A stretch of DNA of 64,000 nt from Pseudomonas brenneri (lineage in GTDB: Bacteria > Pseudomonadota > Gammaproteobacteria > Pseudomonadales > Pseudomonadaceae). Made by a program: the position numbers and the translations under genes. Shown piece by piece: positions 43,343 through 50,987 of the stretch. The notes under the pieces were generated by a model. It was not told the DNA's origin and did not search any database. It was given only the letters and a program-made list of their open reading frames with translations. The stretch spans positions 124,001 through 188,000 of the forward strand of contig NZ_VFIL01000007.1 in assembly GCF_007858285.1 (NCBI RefSeq), in the 5' to 3' direction. Positions within the stretch are counted from its first letter, which is position 1, and every line of letters starts with the position of its first letter.

Positions 43343-44641
43343 TCACATTCTCAGGGAGTTGGTGAAAGCAGTTCGCTTAACGATCGGATACTCGCGATGG
43401 ATGAAATAGCCGCCGGCGTCGTTCGCGTGATCAATGCCGGCGGTTTTGTCGGGCTCCCCGTTCGTGCCCCAAACTTGCTGCTCCAGGCCATCGGCGTAGG
43501 TTGGGCAGGTGAGCGGGTTGACCAGGTAGCGGCGCTCGCCCTGCGCATTGCAGAAGACGGCGTTCATTGCGTTGATTCGATCCTTCACCGGCGGGTTTGC
43601 CGCTGGGGCGATGACAGTGAACCCTGCCTGCTTGAGCATGGCCAGGTCGGTGATGCTGGCGTTCACGGACTTGCGCGAATCACCCGATGCGTCCGGGTAG
43701 ATCCTGATCTCGCAGGTCTTTTTAAAGTCGTTGCCGTCGTGCTGCCAGTAGCGCTCCTTGATACGGCGGATCATGTCGGGCGTGTCGTAACCGTCTATCA
43801 GCTCATCCACCGCCCTGGGCAGCCCCTGGTCGCGTTTGACGTGAGTGATTGCCGCCATCTTGCCGACGTTGAAGTCCATCCCGATGAACAGCGGCTCACC
43901 AGGCTGCACGGTGTCGAAGCATCCGTTGAGCTTGCGGTCGTAGGCCGTATAAATAGTGCCGGACGTCAGGTTGACGAACTGGCCCTTGAGGTACGCCATG
44001 ATCAGTTGCGGCGGATAGGACTCCATCAGTGAGGCGATGTAGTCATCCGGCAAGTTCAGCTCGTTGTCGAAGGTGCTGGCCTGCACCAGGCCATACATCT
44101 CCTTGAGCGACGGCTTGTCCCGCAACTGCTTCACGAACTGCAGGAAGACGAACTTAAAGCCTTCCGGCGTCGTGGTGACATCCACCCCGTTCTTCAGTCC
44201 GGGCAAGTTGTAACGCATCCGGGCAATGATCTTGCGCCAGGCCTGCTGCGCCTTGATGGCAGTCAGCACGTCCAGTTCATCCACCAGGGCATGGCCGATC
44301 TTGAAGCCGACAATGGTCTGAGGCTTCTCCATCGACCGGCAAATCACAGTGCCGCGGTACTGCCGGCCGCTGTAGATATGAACTTCGTGGTTCGCCTGGT
44401 TGATCTTTGTCTTCAGCCCCCAGTCGTAAGCCACCTCATCCATGGTTGGATAGAAGATGTCCCGGATCTGCGGGTAAGTCGGTGCAAAGTAGCCAGCGTT
44501 AACGCCGGGCCACTCCATGAAGTGCTTGCTCAGCGCCGAGCACCCCACCCAGGTCTTGCCTGAGCCGAACCCTGCAACGAACGCGCGGAATTTGTGAGGC
44601 AGTGTGAGGAACTGAGCCTGCGGAACATTAAGGCTCGGCAT
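43343..44641 (-). CDS. Terminase large subunit
   Basis: 432 residues. Walker A GFGSGKT at 24-30, Walker B LVDELD at 119-124, and a C-terminal RNase H-like nuclease domain beginning LFIGMDFNVGKMAAI with later acidic residues (YPDASGDS, DHANDAGGY). ATP-driven motor that cuts and packages phage DNA. Start overlaps the small-subunit gene by 14 bases. Confidence 0.95.
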   Translation of the reverse strand: MPSLNVPQAQFLTLPHKFRAFVAGFGSGKTWVGCSALSKHFMEWPGVNAGYFAPTYPQIRDIFYPTMDEVAYDWGLKTKINQANHEVHIYSGRQYRGTVICRSMEKPQTIVGFKIGHALVDELDVLTAIKAQQAWRKIIARMRYNLPGLKNGVDVTTTPEGFKFVFLQFVKQLRDKPSLKEMYGLVQASTFDNELNLPDDYIASLMESYPPQLIMAYLKGQFVNLTSGTIYTAYDRKLNGCFDTVQPGEPLFIGMDFNVGKMAAITHVKRDQGLPRAVDELIDGYDTPDMIRRIKERYWQHDGNDFKKTCEIRIYPDASGDSRKSVNASITDLAMLKQAGFTVIAPAANPPVKDRINAMNAVFCNAQGERRYLVNPLTCPTYADGLEQQVWGTNGEPDKTAGIDHANDAGGYFIHREYPIVKRTAFTNSLRM

Positions 44642-45089
44642 TCGGCTTCCTCGCGTCCACTACGTCGACCTGGATGCGGGTCGGGATCACTGGTTCGTCG
44701 CCCACCTCCTCCTTCCTGGCCCGGTTGACGTAGATATCACCGGTTTCTTTCGCGGCCTGCTCCAGGATCTGCAGCGCCAGACCGATGTTTTTCATCGTTT
44801 CGGCCCTCTCCACAAAGCGGTTCATGGCACGGAGGCGGAAGGCGCGGTTGGCGATCGGAATGTCAGCTGTCTCTTCGCGGAACCGCTTCCGGGTATCTTC
44901 GAACATCGTCACCCAGCGCTTTGCCAGGCCTTTACCCGATGTCTTCGTTGGATCGTGTGTTTCCACCTGCTGGCGGGTCACCGCAACCCCATATTCTTTC
45001 TGGACAGCTTCGACGACCTGCGAGGGCGTGTCGAAGCACGCCAGGGCCTGAACGATAAAGGCCTTCACGTCGTTTTGAAGGGCTGCCAT
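44628..45089 (-). CDS. DUF2280 protein, probable small terminase subunit
   Basis: 153 residues. The helix-turn-helix N-terminus ALQNDVKAFIVQALACFDTPSQVVEAVQKEYGVAVTRQQVETHDPTK defines DUF2280. It directly precedes and overlaps the large terminase gene, so it most likely recognises the packaging site. The middle is a coiled coil (RFVERAETMKNIGLALQILEQ). Confidence 0.88.
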   Translation of the reverse strand: MAALQNDVKAFIVQALACFDTPSQVVEAVQKEYGVAVTRQQVETHDPTKTSGKGLAKRWVTMFEDTRKRFREETADIPIANRAFRLRAMNRFVERAETMKNIGLALQILEQAAKETGDIYVNRARKEEVGDEPVIPTRIQVDVVDARKPNAEP

Positions 45090-45120
45090 AGATTCTCATC
45101 CGTCCAGAGCCTGTCCAGAA

Positions 45121-45729
45121 TCAGGCCGACTTGAGCAGACAGGTTCCGCAGGCCCTCGCAATGTTCAATTTCCCCACCTCAGCAGGACTGTTTGCAGCAT
45201 CCACCAACGCTTGAACGTCAGGGCTCGCACCGTAGCGGCGGACCACACCGACGAATTCCTCGACATCGTGTCCCTGCAGCTTGATCTTCGGTGCACCGTC
45301 TTGGGTGAATGCTGGTTGACCGTACTTGTCGGTCGCGTGAGCCAGGTGATAAAGCTCGTGCTCAATCAGGGCGCAGAACTCTAGGTCGCTGCACTGGGCG
45401 CAGTAGTCAGCAGCCAGGGTGATGATGAAGGCCGGCACATCGCCGAACCAATCACGCATCTGTTGCTCCATCCTGGCTTTCTGCCAGCCACCGGCGCGGA
45501 ACGCTACCTGCTCGGCCTGGCCAAGGACCGTGCGGCCCTGCTTGTTGAAGCTCGACGATGCCCACATGATCCGGATGTCTGCATCCAGTAGATGGGCATG
45601 GTCCTCGTTGTGGATGCTGCCGGTGACGCCCAGGATCTCCTGCCGTATCCACTCCCACACCTCGTGCGCTGGATGAAGCGTAAGGAACGCCGACTCGAAC
45701 ACCTTGGCCTGAGGCATTGGTCTGTTCAT
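45121..45729 (-). CDS. Putative phage metallopeptidase
   Basis: 202 residues with zinc motif HELYH at 124-128 (CALIEHELYHLAHA) and a further candidate ligand in the GHDVEEF segment near 153-159. This is the putative metallopeptidase domain found next to terminase genes in many tailed phages. Substrate unknown. Cysteines near the C-terminus (ARACGTCLLKS). Confidence 0.82.
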   Translation of the reverse strand: MNRPMPQAKVFESAFLTLHPAHEVWEWIRQEILGVTGSIHNEDHAHLLDADIRIMWASSSFNKQGRTVLGQAEQVAFRAGGWQKARMEQQMRDWFGDVPAFIITLAADYCAQCSDLEFCALIEHELYHLAHATDKYGQPAFTQDGAPKIKLQGHDVEEFVGVVRRYGASPDVQALVDAANSPAEVGKLNIARACGTCLLKSA

Positions 45730-45799
45730 GAATCACCGGTAGTTTGAAGAGGCGGAAGGTTGCAGGTATTAGTGCTATGACAGATTAGAGGGAACAAAG

Positions 45800-46393
45800 A
45801 TGTTCAAATTTTTTGGCAGTTTCTATGCCCATCCGATGACGCCGGAAAAATTCAGGCGTTCGCTCAGCATCGTGCGCGAGGGGATGGAGGTTCAAAGACT
45901 AGATGCGCTGGTGATCATGATGAATCCTGGTGGATCCACTCCGCTCTGCGACCATATCCCTAAATGCTCTGCCTCATGTCTCGATGAAGCCTCAGATCTA
46001 CCTGTACCTACCGATCCGGATAAAACTCAGCATCGAATTACAGCGCTGATGAAGCTGAAGAACTGGAACCACGTTCGAGTCATCAACCTATCCGACGTCA
46101 GAGCTAAGAAACTGCACCTAGTGAAGGTTGTCGATTTGCCTGATGACCATTCGATGTTTGCACCATCTCGGGCTGCAGAGCTTGATAGTGAACTCTCGAA
46201 AGCACCTCTGGTGATCTGCGCTTGGGGCAAAAGCTCTGAGCTAGCGCACATCGCCCGATTGGCGATGGTGCGCCTAGACTCGCTCGACATCCCCATTTAC
46301 GGGATAGCTAACGCGGCAAAGACCGACTATTACCACCCGCTTTACCCCGGGCTCGGCTATTGGCCAAACGAAATGGCAAAGCTGATTCCGTAA
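45800..46393 (+). CDS. DUF1643 family protein
   Basis: 197 residues; AGAGGGAA before the ATG. The DUF1643 pattern is present: ALVIMMNPGGST near 35, RITALMKLKNWNHVRVINLSDVRAKK, and VICAWGKSSELAHIARLA. The family is found in phages and plasmids and is of unknown function. It is transcribed against the late operon, so it has its own control and is likely a lysogen-expressed accessory gene. Its end overlaps a phage-type remnant on the other strand. Confidence 0.82.
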   Translation: MFKFFGSFYAHPMTPEKFRRSLSIVREGMEVQRLDALVIMMNPGGSTPLCDHIPKCSASCLDEASDLPVPTDPDKTQHRITALMKLKNWNHVRVINLSDVRAKKLHLVKVVDLPDDHSMFAPSRAAELDSELSKAPLVICAWGKSSELAHIARLAMVRLDSLDIPIYGIANAAKTDYYHPLYPGLGYWPNEMAKLIP

Positions 46394-46468
46394 GGTGACC
46401 TCCACACACAGCGCCCCAGCCCGGTACGCATGTTCGATTGCCTCCCAGTCGGGTTGCTGGGCTGTCAT
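46390..46468 (-). pseudogene. Fragment of a small-terminase-like helix-turn-helix protein
   Basis: From an ATG at 46468 the minus strand reads MTAQQPDWEAIEHAYRAGAL, the standard start of phage small-terminase/HTH proteins (DWEAIExAYRAGxLS). The frame then leaves the family where the DUF1643 gene ends on the other strand. It looks like a gene cut when DUF1643 was inserted. Short, so tentative. Confidence 0.45.
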
Positions 46469-46484
46469 ATTGAATTCCACTTAA

Positions 46485-46511
46485 CAAAAAGCCCCGCACT
46501 AGGCGAGGCTG
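46485..46511 (-). terminator. Rho-independent terminator, minus strand
   Basis: Minus strand AGCCTCGCCTAGTGCGGGGCTTTTTG: GC stem and T-run. Placed after the DUF2158-like and RelA/SpoT genes. Confidence 0.6.
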
Positions 46512-46558
46512 ATGAGGATTGAGCCGCAACTCCGGTAGCTAGGTTGCGTGCATCTAGA

Positions 46559-46765
46559 TCAAACCTTTAGAAGGTTTTCCGGGTAGAAAAAAGCAGTTTG
46601 AAGGGCGTCTTTAGAATCAAACCACTGGCAGAAAATCGTTACACGAAACGGAATGCCTGGAGTAAAAATATCTTCAGGGTTTGGCGTATCCTCAATGTAA
46701 GTGATCGTCATGCTTGGTCCGCCACTTTTGAGCCTTACCACTTCACCATTACTGAACTCCGACAT
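46559..46765 (-). CDS. YodC/DUF2158-like small protein
   Basis: 68 residues from ATG 46765, with AGGAG eight bases upstream. MSEFSNGEVVRLKSGGPSMTITYIED is the DUF2158 start (F..GDxVxLKSGGPxMTV); the end CQWFDSKDALQTAFFYPENLLKV fits as well. Small SH3-like beta barrel of unknown role, common in phages. It lies 190 bases downstream of the RelA/SpoT gene on the same strand. Confidence 0.82.
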   Translation of the reverse strand: MSEFSNGEVVRLKSGGPSMTITYIEDTPNPEDIFTPGIPFRVTIFCQWFDSKDALQTAFFYPENLLKV

Positions 46766-46958
46766 CGCCCTGCTCCTTGGATAGTTGGACAGCAATCATG
46801 GCCAAACTTCAACCCAAACTCAACATGATGTCGATTAGGCGGCGCTCAGACTGGTTACCAAAAGTGTCAACATCTTGCCGTCAGTACCATTCTCGTGAAA
46901 AGGCATAAAACGCTGGCGAAGTCGCTAAAGACGGCTACTTTCTCAAATTTAACATCAC

Positions 46959-47966
46959 TCACGCTAAGGCGGGCTTTACTGATTCCACGAAGTCTTCGGC
47001 ATCCCGAAAGTAATTTCGAAAGGCATCAGCAATCGCACCTGTGGATTGCGCCGTCACATACACGACGTCATCGGCCGGGTGTTGTTTTTCAATACCGTCT
47101 CGATAAGCCATAGCTTTCGGCCCGCTCGCAAACCCTTCGGCAATAAGCTCTCCATCATGAAAATGAAGGACAATGTGCTTTCTCTGAGGGATCTCCGTTG
47201 CGCTTCTACGGGCCATATCGAGAGTATGAATAACTCCCAATTCTCCTTCCAGCTCCCGCATTTCTCTACAGAGGTCTGCATCATTGACGTCAGGAAAAGC
47301 GCCCCTTTGATTCTCCCTCGTTCTTGCCAAATACTCGCTTGCCAGTACGAAGAGACGCTCTCTTTTTGGGTTCGCATTTTGGTCGAACTTGATTCTTGCG
47401 CCATCCAGCAGATCACTAATCTCAACAGCAGTAGCCCATGCGTGTTGAGTTCTCGTCCTGTATTGAATCTCGATTTTTAAGCCACTGTATATCTGTCCGC
47501 CGATGGATTGACTCGCGTATTTATAGACCTCGTGGATGCCACGATAACCAGTTGACTTCGGGCGCGCTATGTAATCGTACCTGTCTTGGTCATCACGCAA
47601 ATGCTTGGCCCTTGTCTTGTGGAATGACGCTCGAAACTCTTGAATTTCTTCAATTGAGTCAAAAATCAGTCTACATCCTGCCAAGTCGTGCATAGAGGCA
47701 AGATCATTCGCGCGACCAGTCGAAAGCTTGTCAATAATGGTATTCAGTCGTTTTAAACGCTGAGCGAACGTAATGTTCATGCCCCCATGGCGCCTCATGT
47801 AATCGCGCAGATTGGCCTGAAATGTGTTTAGGATATACGCATGAGAGTTTCGCCAATTATTGACGATCTCCCGGTCTTCAGCGGCTCCTTGCCCCACCGA
47901 CAATTTTGTACCCGCCCTGCTTACCGCGCCTTTGCTGTACTTTTTGGGATCCCCATAAGCAGCCAT
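46959..47966 (-). CDS. RelA/SpoT-domain nucleotide synthetase (prophage cargo)
   Basis: 335 residues from ATG 47966 (GGGAGG upstream); a GTG at 48002 with AGGAGG is an equally good alternative start adding 12 residues. All synthetase motifs are seen: DLASMHDLAGCRLIF (88-102), DYIARPKSTGYRGIH (131-145), KIEIQYRTRTQHAWATAVE (164-182). No HD hydrolase, TGS or ACT domain, so it can make but not remove the product: (p)ppGpp/pppApp, or pyrophosphorylated tRNA as some phage-encoded toxic relatives do. The C-terminal part (240-335) carries a small extra domain. Probably a growth-arrest or anti-phage gene in the lysogen. No dedicated antitoxin is obvious; the DUF2158-like gene is the nearest partner. 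Confidence 0.88.
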   Translation of the reverse strand: MAAYGDPKKYSKGAVSRAGTKLSVGQGAAEDREIVNNWRNSHAYILNTFQANLRDYMRRHGGMNITFAQRLKRLNTIIDKLSTGRANDLASMHDLAGCRLIFDSIEEIQEFRASFHKTRAKHLRDDQDRYDYIARPKSTGYRGIHEVYKYASQSIGGQIYSGLKIEIQYRTRTQHAWATAVEISDLLDGARIKFDQNANPKRERLFVLASEYLARTRENQRGAFPDVNDADLCREMRELEGELGVIHTLDMARRSATEIPQRKHIVLHFHDGELIAEGFASGPKAMAYRDGIEKQHPADDVVYVTAQSTGAIADAFRNYFRDAEDFVESVKPALA

Positions 47967-48178
47967 CCACAATCCCTCCCTTGATATCGTTGTGATGGCC
48001 ACTTTAACCTCCTATCGTTTAATCCTCAAATCAACAAATATCTTGGCGATCGCACTATCAATACCGGATGCCCTTTTTTGATATCTGACTTAACGATAGC
48101 GCGCAAGACAGGCGGGGGACGGTACTCATCTACAAACCCTCGCGCCACTATTTGCATTCAAAAACGTGGCGCGGATTA

Positions 48179-48511
48179 CTATCCCGCCCCACTCCTGGGA
48201 AACTTGAACTCGGCGACCCGATCAGCAAAGTCGGCCAGCTTCTTCACGCCCAAGAACCCGATAAACACCCCGGCAGCCGTCGCAAGGTTCAGCGGCAGAC
48301 CGAAGTATTCAAGGACTGGGATCAGACCAATCGTGATCAAGGTGCAGATCGCCGCCTCAAGCAGAGCCTGACGCCGGGTACCGCCGCCATAGATGATTCT
48401 GATACCAGCCATCAAGGCAGATAGTCCTGCGGCATAAAGCGTCGGCGAATGCTGACTCAGCCATGCAAGCACGATGAGCCAGGTGTCCGGTTTGTCTGGC
48501 ATATTGGACAT
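48179..48511 (-). CDS. Holin, lambda-like family
   Basis: 110 residues with three membrane segments (about 12-30, 30-45, 54-88) and a basic/charged tail. SQHSPTLYAAGLSALMAGIRIIYGGGTRRQALLEA is typical of the phage holin, lambda family, of Pseudomonas prophages. GAGGAACCGAG precedes the ATG. Releases the endolysin encoded far downstream at 18607-19032; a split lysis module is usual for this phage group. Confidence 0.87.
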   Translation of the reverse strand: MSNMPDKPDTWLIVLAWLSQHSPTLYAAGLSALMAGIRIIYGGGTRRQALLEAAICTLITIGLIPVLEYFGLPLNLATAAGVFIGFLGVKKLADFADRVAEFKFPRSGAG

Positions 48512-48810
48512 CTCGGTTCCTCCCCGTCAGGGAGTTAGGAATACAGCAGGTCATGACCTGCGAATTTGAATCAGCCCCAGCAGCACTCCCAGCTCGAAGC
48601 AATGGGTGTGGTGGGGCCGAAAACGAAAAAGCCCCGGCAAATGCCGAGGCTTGAATTGATGAGGTATCTTTGTCGCTTTGGCATCGCCCTATAGCGGGCA
48701 CCTCAATGACTAGCTACCGGCGGGTCTCCATGACCACTCGGTCACCATCCCCAGGATACTAAACGCCAGGAAAGTGCGGCGACCTCAGCCATACTTCTCA
48801 CCCCACTACT
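48512..48810. other. Late-region non-coding stretch with a terminator
   Basis: No gene. It holds a hairpin at 48627-48655 (minus strand CCTCGGCATTTGCCGGGGCTTTTTCG, stem and T-run), which would end transcription from the bacteriocin/membrane gene block before the holin. The rest shows no tRNA or further motif. Confidence 0.5.
48627..48655 (-). terminator. Rho-independent terminator, minus strand
   Basis: Imperfect GC stem (GCCTCGGCATTTGCCGGGGC) followed by TTTTTCG on the minus strand, between the candidate immunity gene and the holin. Confidence 0.6.
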
Positions 48811-49233
48811 CTACGGTTGATGCTTAATCGTTACTCGCTTTGGTGCCGCGATGACGACCAACGCCAGTGACGCAATGTACAGAGCAACTCCGGCTACCCC
48901 AGATATTGTTCCAAGTACATACGAAGCAATGACAAAGACACCTAAGAGCGATGCAAGCACCAGCAGGGCATTAGAAACCCAAAATACGGCCAGCCTGAAT
49001 CCAAAAGATACTGACCTGATTTTGTAGGAAGCCAACATTCCAAGCACTGAAACTATGATCGCCACAATACCGATCGCTTGTAGGGCTACCGCATAAATCG
49101 TTACCGGAGGAAGCCCGCTTGTATCGGATAGGTCCGCCGGATTCTCTGGAACCCCGGCTGTTGCAGATAACAGCAGGAACCAAGCGGCAACAAATAAAGC
49201 AATGGCAATCAACAAGCTTTTATAGCGACCCAT
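48811..49233 (-). CDS. Four-pass membrane protein, candidate immunity protein for the M-type bacteriocin
   Basis: 140 residues from ATG 49233, with membrane segments at about 5-23, 46-67, 77-98 and 102-130 and a short basic tail (APKRVTIKHQP). The frame is open to 49335, but the extra N-terminal part is polar and poorly supported. It lies directly downstream of the colicin M-type gene on the same strand, separated by a strong hairpin. Known: immunity to some Pseudomonas M-type bacteriocins is given by small integral membrane proteins acting in the periplasmic side of the inner membrane. Immunity function is inferred from position and topology only. Confidence 0.6.
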   Translation of the reverse strand: MGRYKSLLIAIALFVAAWFLLLSATAGVPENPADLSDTSGLPPVTIYAVALQAIGIVAIIVSVLGMLASYKIRSVSFGFRLAVFWVSNALLVLASLLGVFVIASYVLGTISGVAGVALYIASLALVVIAAPKRVTIKHQP

Positions 49234-49353
49234 AGTCGGCACTCGGTAATGAATTTGTAGGGGCCTCTCAGTATAAGCACAGCGCCAAACAATGAGAAAC
49301 ACTCTCATTTCATCCCGAGTGATCGGCTGGTTCATTACTGGAGCCTAAAACTT

Positions 49354-49381
49354 GCGACGGACTATCTTCATAGTCCGTCGC
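49354..49381 (-). terminator. Perfect 12-bp hairpin between bacteriocin and immunity-candidate genes
   Basis: GCGACGGACTAT, loop of four, ATAGTCCGTCGC. No long T-run follows on the minus strand, so it may act as a partial terminator or an mRNA-stabilising end that lets the two genes be expressed at different levels. Confidence 0.6.
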
Positions 49382-49429
49382 AGTCTTACCAGCTAGGGCC
49401 CAATCGAGCCTCTTGAGGACGACATCCGA

Positions 49430-50248
49430 TTAGCGCGAAAAATTGATCGGAAGAGCCCCGGTGATCTTGATTTCGTAGTCCTTTGCATTGGCTACTCGAC
49501 CAATTTCCCGCAGAGCCGAGGTGGCGCCCTCATCAAATTGCGCTCGATGGCTGCTGGCATTTGCATCATAACGATCCGAAAACGCCTTTACTGTGCCATT
49601 GAAAGTGACTTTACCCGAGGTGGTGTGGACTACCGTGCCCTCCACGCTGATGGTGATATTACCCAGGTAAACACGCGCAATTTGAGAGTCTTGCCCAGTG
49701 GAGTACGGGACTTTCAGATTAACCGACGTTTCACCAATACCGGCCGTGTCAATAATGGCTTTCAGATCGGGAATTTTGTCTGGCGTTGGTCGAATGCCAG
49801 TGTTTTCAATTTTCACACTGGTAGGTTTGCCGTCCCCTACCAGCCAATGGGCCAGTGCGGCAAACGGGGTAAAGACATTGCCTGAAAACTCATTCTCGAC
49901 TGCGAGTTCTTTCAGATCCTTGATCTTTGTTCCTTCTTTGATCCCCTGTGTCCATGCATCGAGGGTAGAAAGATCCTGGTTCTTCAAGTGGACACGATCT
50001 GCCCCATAAGCGACCTTAATATCGCCCGTGATGAATCCATCGAGGCCATAAGGAATAGGCTTATTGTTTCGCATTGCCTTAGCGTGGCGCTGAAACATCG
50101 GAGACCAGTCACCTCGCCCGTATGCAATGCTTCGCTCCTCCACCATTCGGGCAATCATCAAATGGGGGTACGGAACGACGAAACCAGAATCGCGCATAGT
50201 GCCGTATTCATCTGGATAAACGTAAGTAGGTTGTAGTTCGAGAGTCAT
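49430..50248 (-). CDS. Colicin M-type (lipid II-degrading) bacteriocin
   Basis: 272 residues from ATG 50248 (AGGTG just upstream; the frame is open to 50365 but overlaps the previous gene). The C-terminal catalytic domain carries the family motif D-x-Y-D-x-N-x3-H-R: Asp225, Tyr227, Asp228, Asn230, His234, Arg235 (FSDRYDANASSHRAQF), in almost the same positions as the catalytic residues of colicin M (271 residues). The family cleaves the lipid II peptidoglycan precursor in the periplasm of sensitive cells. No signal peptide, as for colicin M and syringacin M. N-terminal ~40 residues would contact the receptor/import system, and the middle helix region (65-140) the translocation part. Sits directly behind a Com-like gene in a prophage. 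Confidence 0.9.
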   Translation of the reverse strand: MTLELQPTYVYPDEYGTMRDSGFVVPYPHLMIARMVEERSIAYGRGDWSPMFQRHAKAMRNNKPIPYGLDGFITGDIKVAYGADRVHLKNQDLSTLDAWTQGIKEGTKIKDLKELAVENEFSGNVFTPFAALAHWLVGDGKPTSVKIENTGIRPTPDKIPDLKAIIDTAGIGETSVNLKVPYSTGQDSQIARVYLGNITISVEGTVVHTTSGKVTFNGTVKAFSDRYDANASSHRAQFDEGATSALREIGRVANAKDYEIKITGALPINFSR

Positions 50249-50256
50249 TTTTTCAC

Positions 50257-50442
50257 CTATTGAGTCGAATGATTGTTCGCGGAGAATTCCGCTTTCATGT
50301 CGCTCAAAGGCGATTGCTCGAGGCTCGTGGCCTTCACATGATTCAACGTCCCGCATCGGGAACATTTGATCTGGAGCTCTGTAAACCCACCCGTACGGGC
50401 GAGAAGTCTTTTGCAGTTACCGCATCTGAATTCTTTCAACAT
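50257..50442 (-). CDS. com: Com-like zinc-finger regulator
   Basis: 61 residues from ATG 50442 (AAAGGAA upstream). MLKEFRCGNCKRLLARTGGFTELQIKCSRCGTLNHVKA is the phage Mu Com pattern with CxxC pairs at 7/10 and 27/30. Com of Mu binds mRNA and enables translation of the following mom gene. Here the following gene is the M-type bacteriocin, eight bases downstream, so it may control bacteriocin translation instead. Confidence 0.88.
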   Translation of the reverse strand: MLKEFRCGNCKRLLARTGGFTELQIKCSRCGTLNHVKATSLEQSPLSDMKAEFSANNHSTQ

Positions 50443-50481
50443 CTGCAAATTCCTTTTGCTGAATCGCCCTTTCCGTGGGCA

Positions 50482-50510
50482 ATAAAAAACCCCGCACTTG
50501 GCAGGGTTCC
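50482..50510 (-). terminator. Rho-independent terminator after the histidine-rich gene
   Basis: Minus strand ACCCTGCCAAGTGCGGGGTTTTTTATTGCC: stem plus six T and then the recurring ATTGCCC, just upstream of the com start. Confidence 0.65.
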
Positions 50511-50527
50511 TGTTTAAACGTCGCTGA

Positions 50528-50878
50528 TTACTTGATGACTTCAACTGCTCCGTGATCGTCGCAGTGATCTCCATGAGGATGGTGTAAATGACCATCAACT
50601 AAATAGTCCACATGATCACCATGCGGAACAGCTTCATGGCCGCAGCCTGGGCCGTGCTTATGCTCGGGGGCATGCGCACCGCAATCGTGCTTGGGCGTAC
50701 ATTGGTCTGGGTTAGCCTGGCTTACCGACAACACATGCTCATCAACGTGATCGCCATGAACATGATGCAAATGACCGTCGTGAAGGTAATCCACATGGTC
50801 AGCATGCTTTATTGCGGTATGCCCACAACCTGCCTTGTGTTCGTGATCATGGTTCGAGTGTTTATCACAACCTGACAT
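50528..50878 (-). CDS. Histidine-rich metal-binding protein with a 32-residue repeat
   Basis: 116 residues from ATG 50878 (AGGAG seven bases upstream); 27 are His and there are several Cys. A 32-residue unit occurs twice (17-48 and 78-109): GCGHxAxxHxDHVDYLxDGHLHHxHGDHxDxH. The second unit is close to identical, so the gene grew by internal duplication. Likely binds nickel, zinc or copper in the cytoplasm. No signal peptide. Role in a prophage unclear; perhaps metal buffering tied to the neighbouring genes. Confidence 0.8.
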   Translation of the reverse strand: MSGCDKHSNHDHEHKAGCGHTAIKHADHVDYLHDGHLHHVHGDHVDEHVLSVSQANPDQCTPKHDCGAHAPEHKHGPGCGHEAVPHGDHVDYLVDGHLHHPHGDHCDDHGAVEVIK

Positions 50879-50987
50879 AACGACTCTCCTGCCAAAATAC
50901 AGCGACGATTGAGTCAAAAAATATAACAGATAATTCACGACCAAAACAAAACTCAGCGCTTGGCCGGCGATAACTTGCGGATAGTGG

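Noticed and set aside
48660..48720. tRNA-like folding near the late terminator
   Set aside because: Stems can be drawn, but there is no anticodon arm or T-loop consensus.
50881..50914. LexA-like box before the histidine-rich gene
   Set aside because: CTG-N8-CAG has the wrong spacing for LexA.
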